64,000 bases of DNA, taken from contig NZ_LRRH01000051.1 in NCBI RefSeq assembly GCF_001646785.1, positions 1-64,000 of the forward strand. The letters run 5' to 3'. Source of the DNA: Rhodococcus phenolicus (lineage in GTDB: Bacteria > Actinomycetota > Actinomycetes > Mycobacteriales > Mycobacteriaceae). The position numbers and the translations under genes are program-made. The notes below the pieces were generated by a model. The model ran no database searches. It had not been told where the DNA came from and saw nothing but the letters and a program-made list of their open reading frames with translations. This document shows, one piece after another, positions 28,268-37,089 of this stretch; the first letter of the stretch is position 1, and each line of letters opens with the position of its first letter.

Positions 28268-29092
28268 ATGGCGAACTACACCGCCGCCGACGTCAAGCGT
28301 CTCCGTGAGCTCACCGGCTCCGGAATGCTGGACTGCAAGAACGCCCTCGCAGACAACGACGGCGACTTCGACAAGGCCGTCGAGCAGCTGCGCATCAAGG
28401 GCGCCAAGGACGTGGGCAAGCGCGCCGAGCGCTCCACGGCCGAGGGCCTGGTCGTCGCCAAGGACGGCGTTCTGATCGAGCTCAACTCGGAGACCGACTT
28501 CGTCGCCAAGAACGACGAGTTCCAGGCTCTCGCGGACAAGATCGTCACCGCGGCTGCTGCGGCTCGCCCGGCCGACCTCGAGGCCCTCAAGGCTGTCGAC
28601 GTCGACGGCAAGACCGTCGGTGCCCTGGTCGAGGAGCTTTCGGCCAAGATCGGCGAGAAGCTCGAGCTGCGCCGCGTCGCCGTCGTCGACGGCCCGGTCG
28701 CCGTCTACCTGCACAAGCGCGCCACCGACCTGCCGCCGGCCGTCGGCGTGCTCGTCGCGTACTCCGGTGAGGGCGACGCCGCTGCCGAGGCCGCTCGCGC
28801 TGCTGCCATGCAGGTCGCGGCCCTCAAGGCCAAGTACACGACCCGTGACGAGGTTCCCGAGGACATCGTCGCCAACGAGCGTCGTATCGCCGAGGAGACC
28901 GCCAAGGCCGAGGGCAAGCCCGAGGCTGCTCTGCCGAAGATCGTCGAAGGCCGCGTCAACGGCTTCTTCAAGGACGTCGTGCTGCTCGAGCAGTCGTCGG
29001 TGACGGACTCGAAGAAGACCGTCAAGGCGATCCTCGACGAGGCCGGCGCCACGGTGTCCAGCTTCGTTCGTTTCGAGGTCGGCGCCAGCTAG
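28268..29092 (+). CDS. tsf: Translation elongation factor Ts
   Basis: EF-Ts recycles EF-Tu-GDP. The 274-residue protein starts [20 protein letters not shown], has the UBA-like N-terminal domain with the family signature [19 protein letters not shown] and the core [26 protein letters not shown] precedes the ATG at good spacing. It follows rpsB, as almost everywhere in bacteria, and ends at a strong terminator. Confidence 0.97.
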   Translation: MANYTAADVKRLRELTGSGMLDCKNALADNDGDFDKAVEQLRIKGAKDVGKRAERSTAEGLVVAKDGVLIELNSETDFVAKNDEFQALADKIVTAAAAARPADLEALKAVDVDGKTVGALVEELSAKIGEKLELRRVAVVDGPVAVYLHKRATDLPPAVGVLVAYSGEGDAAAEAARAAAMQVAALKAKYTTRDEVPEDIVANERRIAEETAKAEGKPEAALPKIVEGRVNGFFKDVVLLEQSSVTDSKKTVKAILDEAGATVSSFVRFEVGAS

Positions 29093-29103
29093 TCCGATCT
29101 GTT

Positions 29104-29141
29104 CCTCGACCCCGCCGGCCTCGCGCCGAGCGGGGTCGAGG
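29104..29141 (+). terminator. Terminator after tsf
   Basis: CCTCGACCCCGC pairs with GCGGGGTCGAGG around a 14-nt loop, starting 11 bp after the tsf stop. Confidence 0.75.
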
Positions 29142-29268
29142 CGCGTCACGGCCCCGCTCGGCCAGGTCGTGACCCTCACGCCCCGGTCTCGGCCCTACGG
29201 TGGTGATGAGGCAGGATGATAGGGCCGATCCTGCGCGATCCGCGATCCGTCCCAACCAGAGGAGAGCC

Positions 29269-29997
29269 ATGTCCGACCACGCCCACGAACGGCCCGGCTT
29301 CCGCCGGGTGCTCCTCAAGCTCGGTGGCGAGATGTTCGGCGGTGGGAAGGTCGGACTCGACCCCGACGTCGTGACGACGGTCGCGCAGCAGATCGCCGAG
29401 GTCGTGCGCAGTGGCGTCGAGGTCGCGGTCGTGATCGGTGGCGGCAACTTCTTCCGCGGTGCGGAACTGCAGCAGCGCGGCCTCGAGCGCGCCCGCTCGG
29501 ACTACATGGGCATGCTCGGCACGGTCATGAATTCCCTTGCGCTGCAGGACTTCCTGGAGAAGGAAGGCATCGACACGCGCGTGCAGACGGCGATCACGAT
29601 GGGGCAGGTCGCCGAACCGTACCTGCCGCTGCGTGCCCGTCGCCACCTCGAGAAGGGCCGCGTCGTGATCTTCGGTGCAGGCATGGGCATGCCGTACTTC
29701 TCCACCGACACCACCGCTGCGCAGCGCGCCCTCGAGATCGGTGCCGAGGTCGTGCTCATGGCCAAGGCCGTCGACGGTGTCTACTCCGCCGACCCGCGGG
29801 TCGACGCCGACGCGACGATGTTCACCGAGATCACCCATCGCGAGGTCATCGAGAAGGACCTCAGGGTCGCCGACGCCACGGCCTTCAGCCTGTGCATGGA
29901 CAACGACATGCCGATCATGGTCTTCAACCTGCTGACCAAGGGCAATATCGCCCGGGCCGTCGCCGGTGAGAAGATCGGAACACTCGTACGGTCATGA
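29269..29997 (+). CDS. pyrH: UMP kinase
   Basis: PyrH phosphorylates UMP in pyrimidine synthesis. The 242-residue amino-acid-kinase fold shows [24 protein letters not shown], the UMP-binding [15 protein letters not shown] and the ATP-binding [25 protein letters not shown] is the ribosome-binding region for the ATG. Frr follows 28 bp later; the pair is conserved. Confidence 0.97.
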   Translation: MSDHAHERPGFRRVLLKLGGEMFGGGKVGLDPDVVTTVAQQIAEVVRSGVEVAVVIGGGNFFRGAELQQRGLERARSDYMGMLGTVMNSLALQDFLEKEGIDTRVQTAITMGQVAEPYLPLRARRHLEKGRVVIFGAGMGMPYFSTDTTAAQRALEIGAEVVLMAKAVDGVYSADPRVDADATMFTEITHREVIEKDLRVADATAFSLCMDNDMPIMVFNLLTKGNIARAVAGEKIGTLVRS

Positions 29998-30025
29998 TTG
30001 GACAACGGAACATGGAGGAACTGCC

Positions 30026-30583
30026 GTGATCGATGAAGCCCTCTTCGAGGCCGAGGAGAAGATGGAGAAGGCCGTCACGGTGGCCAAGGACGACCTCGGC
30101 GGCATCCGTACCGGTCGGGCCAACCCCGGCATGTTCAACCGCATCGTCGTCGACTACTACGGTTCGCCGACGCCGGTCACCCAGATCGCCAGCATCAACG
30201 TGCCCGAGGCCCGCATGGTGATCGTCAAGCCCTACGAGGCGTCGCAGCTCGGTGCGATCGAGACCGCGATCCGCAACTCGGACCTCGGCGTGAACCCCAC
30301 CAACGACGGCAACATCATCCGCATCTCGGTTCCGCAGCTCACCGAGGAGCGGCGCCGCGAACTGGTCAAGCAGGCCAAGTCCAAGGGTGAGGACGCGAAG
30401 GTCTCGGTGCGCAACGTCCGCCGCAAGGCGATGGACGAGCTGAACCGCATCCAGAAGGACGGCGAGGCCGGCGAGGACGAGGTCACCCGCGCCGAGAAGG
30501 ACCTCGACAAGACCACCGCCAAGTACGTGGCGCAGATCGACGATCTGGTCAAGCACAAGGAAGCCGAGTTGATGGAGGTCTGA
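30026..30583 (+). CDS. frr: Ribosome recycling factor
   Basis: RRF splits post-termination ribosomes together with EF-G. The 185-residue product begins [17 protein letters not shown] and contains [13 protein letters not shown] and the hinge region [25 protein letters not shown] lies 7 nt before the GTG. The cdsA start follows 2 bp after the stop. Confidence 0.97.
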   Translation: MIDEALFEAEEKMEKAVTVAKDDLGGIRTGRANPGMFNRIVVDYYGSPTPVTQIASINVPEARMVIVKPYEASQLGAIETAIRNSDLGVNPTNDGNIIRISVPQLTEERRRELVKQAKSKGEDAKVSVRNVRRKAMDELNRIQKDGEAGEDEVTRAEKDLDKTTAKYVAQIDDLVKHKEAELMEV

Positions 30584-30585
30584 CA

Positions 30586-31515
30586 GTGGGTCGAGCCGAC
30601 GGGCCGTCCGGCCCGCAGCTTCCACTCGATTCCGGTGACAGCGCCGGAATCACACCCGCTGCTCCGGCCGCGGAACACGCACCCGCACCGGAGAAGGCAT
30701 CCAAGGCCGGCCGGAATCTGCCGGCCGCGATCGGCGTGGGCGTCGCCCTCGGCGCACTCGTCATCGGCATCCTGTTGTTCGCGCCGACCGCGTGGCTGGC
30801 GGTCGTCGCGATCGCGATCGCGATCGCGACGTGGGAGGTCACCAAGCGACTGCGCGAGGCGGACGTCCGCGTCCCGCCGATCCCGCTGCTGGCCGGCGGG
30901 CAGGCGATGATCTGGCTCGGCTGGCCCTACGGCCCGACCGGGGTTCTGGCCGCATTCGCGGGCACAGTCGTGGTCTCCATGCTCTGGCGGCTGTTCGAGC
31001 GCGGCCTCACCGCACAGCCGCACAACTACCTGCGCGACACGGCGGTGACCGTCTTCACCGCCGCGTGGCTGCCGCTGCTCGCGTCGTTCGCGACACTGAT
31101 GGTGCTCGAGGATCAGGGCGCGCAACGCGTGTTCTGCCTCATGATCGTGTGCGTCTCGTCGGACGTGGGTGGCTACGCCGCCGGGGTGCTGTTCGGCAAG
31201 CATCCGATGGCCCCCGCGATCAGCCCGAAGAAGTCCTGGGAGGGCTTCGCCGGTTCGCTGATCGCGTGCGTCGTCGCGGGCGTGCTCACCGTGACGTTGA
31301 TGCTCGACGCCGCGTGGTGGGTCGGGGTGCTGCTCGGTCTGCTGCTGGTGCTGTGCGCGACCGCCGGTGACCTCATCGAATCGCAGGTCAAACGCGACCT
31401 CGGAATCAAGGACATGGGCACTCTGCTGCCCGGCCACGGCGGCATCATGGACCGGCTGGACTCGATCCTGCCGTCCGCGTTCGTCACCTGGCTGGTCCTC
31501 GCAGCGTTCGTGTAG
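30586..31515 (+). CDS. cdsA: Phosphatidate cytidylyltransferase
   Basis: CdsA makes CDP-diacylglycerol for phospholipid synthesis in the cytoplasmic membrane. After a ~40-residue polar N-terminus rich in Pro/Ala, the 309-residue chain has about eight membrane segments and the C-terminal CDS signature SQVKRDLGIKDMGTLLPGHG followed by GIMDRLDS. The pyrH-frr-cdsA order is conserved. The TAG stop shares one base with the GTG of the next gene. Confidence 0.96.
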   Translation: MGRADGPSGPQLPLDSGDSAGITPAAPAAEHAPAPEKASKAGRNLPAAIGVGVALGALVIGILLFAPTAWLAVVAIAIAIATWEVTKRLREADVRVPPIPLLAGGQAMIWLGWPYGPTGVLAAFAGTVVVSMLWRLFERGLTAQPHNYLRDTAVTVFTAAWLPLLASFATLMVLEDQGAQRVFCLMIVCVSSDVGGYAAGVLFGKHPMAPAISPKKSWEGFAGSLIACVVAGVLTVTLMLDAAWWVGVLLGLLLVLCATAGDLIESQVKRDLGIKDMGTLLPGHGGIMDRLDSILPSAFVTWLVLAAFV

Positions 31516-32237
31516 TGGCCGTGCGACGCGCCGATCGAGGGGTGATCGCCAGCCCCAACATCTGGCACTGGCCCGCGGTCTACGAGGAGGAGAACCGCGC
31601 CCAGGACACCCGTGGCGCCGTGTACGCGGCGCTGCGGGAGGCCGCGGACTGGGCGGGTGCCGACGTCCTCGACATCGGCTGCGGCAGCGGATTCCACCTG
31701 CCGATGTTCGCGCGGGACGCGGGCACCGTCATCGGTGTCGAACCGCATCCGCCGCTCGTCGACCTCGCCCGCCGGCGCACCGTGGCCGACGAGACGATCA
31801 CCGTCGTCCCGGGCGACGCCGAGAAACTGCCGCTGCCGGACAGTAGCGTCGACCTGGTGCATGCGCGCACCGCCTACTTCTTCGGGCCCGGCTGCGGGGC
31901 GGGGATCGCCGAGGCCCTGCGTGTCCTGCGCCCCGGCGGGGCACTGGCCGTCGTGGACCTCGACGCGACCGCGCACCCCTACGGGCGATGGATGCGCGAG
32001 GACCTCCCGCACTACGACCCGCCCGCTGTCGAGGCGTTCTTCGCGGCTCAGGGCTTCGATCTGCGACGTATCGACACCGAGTGGGCGTTCCCCGACCGGG
32101 CGGGCCTCGAACGTGTCCTGGGCATCGAGTTCTCGCCGCGCATCGCGGATCGGGCGGTGCGCGAGACATCCGGCACCACCCTGACCGTCCGGTACCGGCT
32201 GCACATCCGCCGGAAACCACGGGGCCTGGAACTGTGA
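31515..32237 (+). CDS. Class I SAM-dependent methyltransferase
   Basis: This 240-residue protein of the Methyltransf_11 type has motif I VLDIGCGSGFHLPMF, the acidic VEPHPPL at the end of strand 2, PGDAEKLPLPDSSVDLVHAR and RVLRPGGALAVVDLD. The substrate cannot be predicted. It begins in a one-base overlap with cdsA and overlaps the DUF1990 gene by 4 nt, so it is read in the pyrH-frr-cdsA transcript, perhaps linked to lipid or envelope metabolism. Confidence 0.85.
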   Translation: MAVRRADRGVIASPNIWHWPAVYEEENRAQDTRGAVYAALREAADWAGADVLDIGCGSGFHLPMFARDAGTVIGVEPHPPLVDLARRRTVADETITVVPGDAEKLPLPDSSVDLVHARTAYFFGPGCGAGIAEALRVLRPGGALAVVDLDATAHPYGRWMREDLPHYDPPAVEAFFAAQGFDLRRIDTEWAFPDRAGLERVLGIEFSPRIADRAVRETSGTTLTVRYRLHIRRKPRGLEL

Positions 32238-32734
32238 CGCGACCGGGCGGGCTCACCTATCCGGAGGTCGGGGCGACCGCCGGCCCGCTTCCGACCGGCT
32301 ACGACCACACCGTCCGGTCCCGCATCATCGGCACCGGGGACCGCACCTTCCGCCGCGCCGCCGAATCGATCGCCGGGTGGCAGCTGCACCGACGCGCCGG
32401 TGTCGCGGTGACCGCGGACTCGCCCGTCGCCACGCGCGGTGCGCACGTGTCCCTCCGGTTGCGGTGGGGACCGTTCGTCATCACCGCGCCGTGCCGGGTC
32501 GTGTACGTCGTCGACGAACCGCGACGTCGCGGATTCGCGTACGGCACCCTGCACGGCCATCCCGAGCGGGGGGAGGAGTACTTCGGCGTCGAATGGTGTG
32601 GCGACGACACCGTGGTCCTCACGATCCGGGCGTTCTCTCGGCCCGCCACCTGGTGGTCACGTGCGGGCGCACCGGTCGCCCGGGCGGTCCAGCGGCGAAT
32701 CACCGACCGCTACCTGCGTTCCCTCGACGAGTGA
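32234..32734 (+). CDS. DUF1990 family protein
   Basis: This 166-residue protein starts MTRPGGLTYPEVGATAGPLP and carries the DUF1990 features: GYDHTVRSRIIGTG near the N-terminus, a central beta-rich segment and HPERGEEYFGVEW. The function is unknown; the family is widespread in actinobacteria and plants. The GTG overlaps the methyltransferase stop (GTGA). Its last 35 bases overlap the 3' end of the convergent aldolase-type gene. Confidence 0.83.
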   Translation: MTRPGGLTYPEVGATAGPLPTGYDHTVRSRIIGTGDRTFRRAAESIAGWQLHRRAGVAVTADSPVATRGAHVSLRLRWGPFVITAPCRVVYVVDEPRRRGFAYGTLHGHPERGEEYFGVEWCGDDTVVLTIRAFSRPATWWSRAGAPVARAVQRRITDRYLRSLDE

Positions 32735-33554
32735 CGGCGACACCGAACGCCCGGGCCAGGGTGGTGATCTTCTTCGCCTTCGCCAGTTTCGGCAGGTCGC
32801 TGCCGTCCCGGACGCCGCTCCCATCCTCGCCGAGCCGGTCGATCACGTCGTGTGCCCAGATCACGTCCTCGGTGCTCGGGCTGAGCGCCGCATTCGCGTA
32901 GGGCGCTCGCTCCGGGGTCATGCACAGTTTCCCGGTCATCCCCATCGAGCGGGTCAGCTGCGCTTCCTGCTCGAGCGAGGCGGGGTCGTCGGTCAGGGAC
33001 GGCCCGTCGATCGGTCCGGGCAGCCGCGCGGCCCGGCTCGCGATCACCAGCCGCGAACGCGGGTAGGCGAGCGCGAGCGGTGTGTCCCCGACCCCGGTGT
33101 CGCGGCGGAAGTCGCCGCTCCCGAACACGAGCCGGAACGTGCTGTCGGCCCGGGCGATCTCCGGGGCGGCTTCGAGTCCCGTCGCGGACTCGATCAGGAC
33201 CAGGATCCGGGTGCCGTCCGGCAGTCGGTCGGCGGTCGCGTCGACCTGCTGGCCGCTCTCGGTCTTCGCGAGCATCACGCCTTCGAGTCCGGGCGTTGCG
33301 CGGAGCGCGTCCAGGTCGTCGGCCCAGAAGGCGGTGGTGGCGTCGTTGATCCGCACCCACGCGGTGCCACCGCCGCGCAACCAGTCCACGACCCCGGCTC
33401 GCGCGTCCGGCTTGTCGGCGGCCGGCACGGCGTCCTCGAGATCGAGAACGACCGCATCGGCACGGGACGCCGCGGCCGGGTCGAAACGGTCCGCTGCGTG
33501 GCCGGGGACGAGCAGCCATGACCGGGCGAGTTCGGGTCGGATCCGAGTGGACAT
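32700..33554 (-). CDS. HpcH/HpaI aldolase / citrate lyase beta-like protein
   Basis: This 284-residue TIM-barrel protein of the CitE/malyl-CoA-lyase type has SWLLVPGHAADRFDPAA, the acidic VVLDLEDAVP (Mg2+ site), AWVRINDATTAF, LIESATGLEAAPEIA and GMTGKLCMTPERAPYAN. Family members cleave or condense CoA thioesters such as citramalyl- or malyl-CoA; the substrate here is unknown. The ATG at 33554 fits the family start. It is convergent with, and overlaps by 35 bp, the DUF1990 gene. Confidence 0.85.
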   Translation of the reverse strand: MSTRIRPELARSWLLVPGHAADRFDPAAASRADAVVLDLEDAVPAADKPDARAGVVDWLRGGGTAWVRINDATTAFWADDLDALRATPGLEGVMLAKTESGQQVDATADRLPDGTRILVLIESATGLEAAPEIARADSTFRLVFGSGDFRRDTGVGDTPLALAYPRSRLVIASRAARLPGPIDGPSLTDDPASLEQEAQLTRSMGMTGKLCMTPERAPYANAALSPSTEDVIWAHDVIDRLGEDGSGVRDGSDLPKLAKAKKITTLARAFGVAVTRRGNAGSGR

Positions 33555-33646
33555 ACTTCGATGGTCCCGCGCTTTCGGGCACCGCGGGGCGAACCGGGCG
33601 CAATCACCGTTACCCATCGCACACCGGGGCACCACTCGCATCATGG

Positions 33647-33652
33647 GATAAT
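33647..33652 (+). promoter_or_regulatory. -10 element for leaderless rlmN
   Basis: GATAAT ends 8 nt before the ATG at 33661. The transcript probably begins at or just before this ATG, which also argues against the GTG at 33655 as start. Confidence 0.5.
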
Positions 33653-33660
33653 CGGTGATT

Positions 33661-34770
33661 ATGGCCTCTTCACTGCCCCTGGTTTTCGACGCACCCAAGC
33701 GCGGTATGCCTCCGCGTCACCTCGCCGACCTCGACTCCGAGCAGCGGCGTGAGGCGGTGCGGGACCTCGGGCTGCCCGCGTTCCGCGCCGATCAGCTCGC
33801 CCGCCAGTACTACGGGCGGCTCGAGGCGGATCCGGAGAAGATGACGGATCTGCCCGCGGCGATGCGGGACAAGGTCGGCGAGGCGTTGTTCCCGACACTC
33901 CTGACCCCGGTCAAGCACATCGCGTGCGACGGCGGGGAGACCCGCAAGACGTTGTGGCGGGCCGGAGACGGCACGCTGCTCGAGAGCGTGCTCATGCGTT
34001 ACCCGGACCGGGCGACGCTGTGCATCTCCAGCCAGGCCGGGTGCGGCATGGCCTGCCCGTTCTGCGCGACCGGTCAGGGAGGCCTGAACCGCAACCTGTC
34101 CACGGCGGAGATCGTCGATCAGGTCAGAGCCGCCGCTGCCGCATTGCGTGACGGCGACGTCGCCGGTGGACCGGGCCGGCTGTCCAACGTGGTGTTCATG
34201 GGTATGGGGGAGCCGCTCGCGAACTACAAGCGGGTCGTCGCCGCGGTGCGTCGGATCACGTCTCCGGCACCGGAGGGCCTCGGGTTGTCCCAGCGGTCGG
34301 TGACCGTGTCGACGGTCGGGCTGGCCCCGGCGATCCGCCGGCTGGCGGACGAGGATCTGCACGTCACACTCGCCGTGTCGCTCCACACTCCCGACGACGA
34401 ACTGCGCGACACGTTGGTCCCCGTCAACAACCGCTGGCCGGTCGCGGAGGTGCTCGACGCGGCCCGCTACTACGCGGACAAGACCGGTCGCCGCGTCTCG
34501 ATCGAGTACGCGCTGATCCGCGACGTCAACGACCAGCCGTGGCGTGCCGACATGCTCGGCAAGAAGCTGCACAAGGCGCTCGGCCCGCTCGTGCACGTGA
34601 ACCTGATCCCGCTCAACCCGACTCCGGGCAGCAAATGGGACGCCAGCCCCAAGGATGTCGAACGCGAATTCGTGCGTCGTGTCCAGGCACAGGGCGTTTC
34701 GTGCACCGTGCGCGACACCCGCGGCCAGGAGATCGCGGCGGCCTGCGGACAGCTCGCCGCTGAGGGCTGA
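33661..34770 (+). CDS. rlmN: 23S rRNA (adenine-C2-)-methyltransferase RlmN
   Basis: This radical-SAM enzyme makes m2A2503 in 23S rRNA and m2A37 in some tRNAs. The [4Fe-4S] motif CGMACPFC gives Cys128, Cys132 and Cys135 of the 369-residue chain. Other blocks are [31 protein letters not shown] and the C-terminal [19 protein letters not shown], which carries the catalytic Cys. Start choice rests on the -10 spacing. A double hairpin follows. Confidence 0.95.
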   Translation: MASSLPLVFDAPKRGMPPRHLADLDSEQRREAVRDLGLPAFRADQLARQYYGRLEADPEKMTDLPAAMRDKVGEALFPTLLTPVKHIACDGGETRKTLWRAGDGTLLESVLMRYPDRATLCISSQAGCGMACPFCATGQGGLNRNLSTAEIVDQVRAAAAALRDGDVAGGPGRLSNVVFMGMGEPLANYKRVVAAVRRITSPAPEGLGLSQRSVTVSTVGLAPAIRRLADEDLHVTLAVSLHTPDDELRDTLVPVNNRWPVAEVLDAARYYADKTGRRVSIEYALIRDVNDQPWRADMLGKKLHKALGPLVHVNLIPLNPTPGSKWDASPKDVEREFVRRVQAQGVSCTVRDTRGQEIAAACGQLAAEG

Positions 34771-34772
34771 GG

Positions 34773-34803
34773 GCCTGTCCGGACAGGCACCGCTCGTGCG
34801 GTG
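34773..34803. terminator. Double hairpin between rlmN and the SRPBCC gene
   Basis: The palindrome GCCTGTCCGGACAGGC is followed at once by CACCGC-tcgt-GCGGTG. It lies between convergent genes and probably terminates both. Confidence 0.65.
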
Positions 34804-34821
34804 ACGCGCCCGGGTGCTGCG

Positions 34822-35267
34822 TCAGTCTTCTGCGGTGAGCAGGTCGGCGAGGTTGTCCAGGCTGGCGCGCACGACACGCGAGTACGCCGCACTGACGATG
34901 GGGTCGGCCAGCTTTCCGAAGATTCCTCCGAGCCCGCTCTCGGTCTCGAGGCGATAGGTGAACCGCGTGCCACCGTCGGTCTCTTCGAGTTTCGATGTGT
35001 TGGTGAAATCCACCTTGCCGTCCACGGATTTGCCCGAGATCAGCTTCTGCGGTTCGTATTCGGTGAACTCGGTCACCCAGTCGACGCGCTTGCCCAGGAG
35101 GCGGTTGACCCCGCGCCATCGGGTGCCACTCCGATCTCGCCGTCGGTGATCTGTTCGCATTCGAGGATCGACGTTTCCCAGGACGGCCAATTGCGCGCCT
35201 CGGTGAGGAAGTCCCACACTTCCGAGACGGGGCGGGAGATGACGACGGATTCTTCGGTAACCGGCAT
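34822..35267 (-). pseudogene. SRPBCC/polyketide-cyclase-like protein, frameshifted
   Basis: Two frames together make one SRPBCC (START-like) protein of about 147 aa. The first 47 residues (MPVTEESVVISRPVSEVWDF to ITDGEIGV) read from the ATG at 35267. The rest (GTRWRGVNRLLGKRVDWVTE to LADLLTAED) lies in another frame down to 34822. Restoring one G in the GG near 35126-35127 would join them as EIGVGTRW. The fold binds lipids or hydrophobic ligands. The break could be a true mutation or a sequencing error. Confidence 0.75.
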
Positions 35268-35602
35268 GATGATCACTTCCCGAGTGATGAAACGTTGACA
35301 CGGCGTTGCTGTTCCCCCGGCGTGGCTGTTCCCCCGGATGTCCCGATCGTGCGGGACCCTGAATCGGACCCGCCCCACGGCATCGATCGCAGAGCGGTCT
35401 GCTCGAAATCGTACGCTGATGTCCATCGGTTGTCCCCGATGGTTAGCCGGTGAAAGTGACTGGGTGCGGCGGAGTTCGGGAATGTGCCTGTCCGAGAACG
35501 GACATCGGCCCGGGATCCGTCGGCCGCCCGCACCATACGAAGAATCCGTTGGTGCAGTTGAGTTTTGCGTCCTTTGCGCGGAATGTGTTTCGGTGATGTG
35601 GT
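35268..35602. other. 335-bp gap with no convincing gene
   Basis: Both neighbours lie on the minus strand. I see only the inverted repeat CCATCGG...CCGATGG (35423-35442) and AT-richer patches that could be the promoter of the SRPBCC gene. Short open frames here look random. Confidence 0.5.
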
Positions 35603-36424
35603 TTACGGATGGGCGGCGGCCGGCACGGGTGTCCGCGGACCACGGCGTGCGCGTGCGGCCCACCGTCCGTCGGTCCGGGCCACCTCGATCGGGTGCTCGA
35701 ACGCCGTGCTGATCGTCTCGGTGGTCAGTACCTCCTGGACCGGTCCGGCACGGAGGATTCGGCCGTGTGCGACGACAACGACGTGATCGGTCGTCGAGGG
35801 GAGTTCTTCGAGGTGGTGGGTGACGAGGATCGACGCCAGGTCGGGCGCGGTCCGGCGGAGCGCGTCGATGCTCTCGAGCAGCTGTTCGCGTGCTGCGACG
35901 TCGAGGCCGGTGGTCGCCTCGTCCAGAAGGAGGAGCCGGGGATCGGAGGCGAGGGCCCGGGCGATCAGCGTTCTGCCTCGCTCGCCCTGGGACAGTGTCG
36001 GCCACACGGCGTCGTCGCGCGGGCCGAGCCCGACCTCGTCGACGAGAGCCGCCGCCCGCTCCCGCTCCGCCGCGGTCGGCGACCACCTCGGCGGTAGATC
36101 GACGGTCCCGGTGAATCCGGTGAGGACGACATCCGTGACCGTCAGCGGCGAGCGCAGCGGATGACGCGGATCGACGTGGCCGATGTCGCGACGCAGCTCC
36201 TGCATGTCGACGCGTCCCAGCCTGCGTCCGAGGACCTCGACGGTGCCGGATGTGGGGTGTGTGCGAGCGCCGCAGAACCCGAGGAGCGTGCTCTTGCCGG
36301 CCCCGTTCGGCCCGAGCATCGCCCAGTGCTCGCCTCGATGGACCGTGAGATCCACCCCGTGGAGGATCTGCGTGCCGTTGCGCCGGAACGTCACGTCCCG
36401 CAGCGCGAGGACCGGGCTCGTCAC
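35603..36424 (-). CDS. ABC transporter ATP-binding protein
   Basis: This 273-residue ATPase has Walker A LGPNGAGKSTLL, a Q-loop region, the signature LSQGERGRTLIARAL, Walker B RLLLLDEATTGLD and the switch His in VTHHLEELP. The type resembles stand-alone ModF/YlmA-like ATPases found without an obvious permease, and none is adjacent. The GTG overlaps the stop of the GntR gene by 4 nt, so the two are translationally coupled and the regulator probably controls the pair. Confidence 0.85.
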   Translation of the reverse strand: MTSPVLALRDVTFRRNGTQILHGVDLTVHRGEHWAMLGPNGAGKSTLLGFCGARTHPTSGTVEVLGRRLGRVDMQELRRDIGHVDPRHPLRSPLTVTDVVLTGFTGTVDLPPRWSPTAAERERAAALVDEVGLGPRDDAVWPTLSQGERGRTLIARALASDPRLLLLDEATTGLDVAAREQLLESIDALRRTAPDLASILVTHHLEELPSTTDHVVVVAHGRILRAGPVQEVLTTETISTAFEHPIEVARTDGRWAARARRGPRTPVPAAAHP

Positions 36425-37089
36425 GCCAGTGCCTCCTTCAGGAACAGCAGGTGCGCCCGGCTCGACGCCGTTGCGGCGCGATCGTCGCGGTCGGCGATCG
36501 CGTCGGCGAGGAGGGCATGCGCGTCGTGGTCGGGGCCCGATCCCCATTCCCCGTGGAGCCGGAGCATCTCGATCATGGCCTGCCGCACCCGTGGCGTGAA
36601 GCCGTCGAACAACTCGATCAGGATCGGATTGTGCGATGCCGCAACGACACTGCGATGGAAGGCGGTGTCGGCATCGACGTGTTCCTCGATGGACCCGCGG
36701 CGCTGCGCTCGGGCGGCGAGGGTTCGCCTGATCGCGCGCAGATCGGCCGGGGTCCGGCGCGCAGCGGCGAGGGCGGCGGCTTCGGTCTCGATGGCGATGC
36801 GTGCTTCCAGGACGGTGACGATATCGGTGCGGCGCAGCACTGTGTCCCAGTCCTCGCGGACGTCGAGTGCGGTCACGAAGACCCCCGAACCCTGCCGTGT
36901 GGTGAGCACACCGTGTCCCGCGAGTTGCCGGATGGCTTCCCGGACGGTGGAGCGCCCGACGCCTAGTTGCGGGGCGAGGGTCGTCTCTCCGGGCAGGCGC
37001 TCGCCGAGTTCCCATTCGCCGGAACGAATCCGGGCCAGCAACAGTTCGGCGGCCTGGTCCGCCAAGGAATGTCTCCGGACCTGCGCCAC
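36421..37089 (-). CDS. GntR-family (FadR subgroup) transcriptional regulator
   Basis: This 222-residue regulator has a winged HTH at residues 5-75 (LPGETTLAPQLGVGRSTVREAIRQL, wing GHGVLTTRQGSGVFV). The all-helical FCD ligand domain follows, with likely metal-binding residues in DTAFHRSVVAASHN and a later AHLLFLK. The GTG start follows GAGAGGGT. Upstream, GTCTGGGTACGATTCCTCAGAC contains imperfect dyad symmetry. Its first 127 bases overlap the 3' part of the long LysR reading frame. Confidence 0.88.
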   Translation of the reverse strand: MAQVRRHSLADQAAELLLARIRSGEWELGERLPGETTLAPQLGVGRSTVREAIRQLAGHGVLTTRQGSGVFVTALDVREDWDTVLRRTDIVTVLEARIAIETEAAALAAARRTPADLRAIRRTLAARAQRRGSIEEHVDADTAFHRSVVAASHNPILIELFDGFTPRVRQAMIEMLRLHGEWGSGPDHDAHALLADAIADRDDRAATASSRAHLLFLKEALA

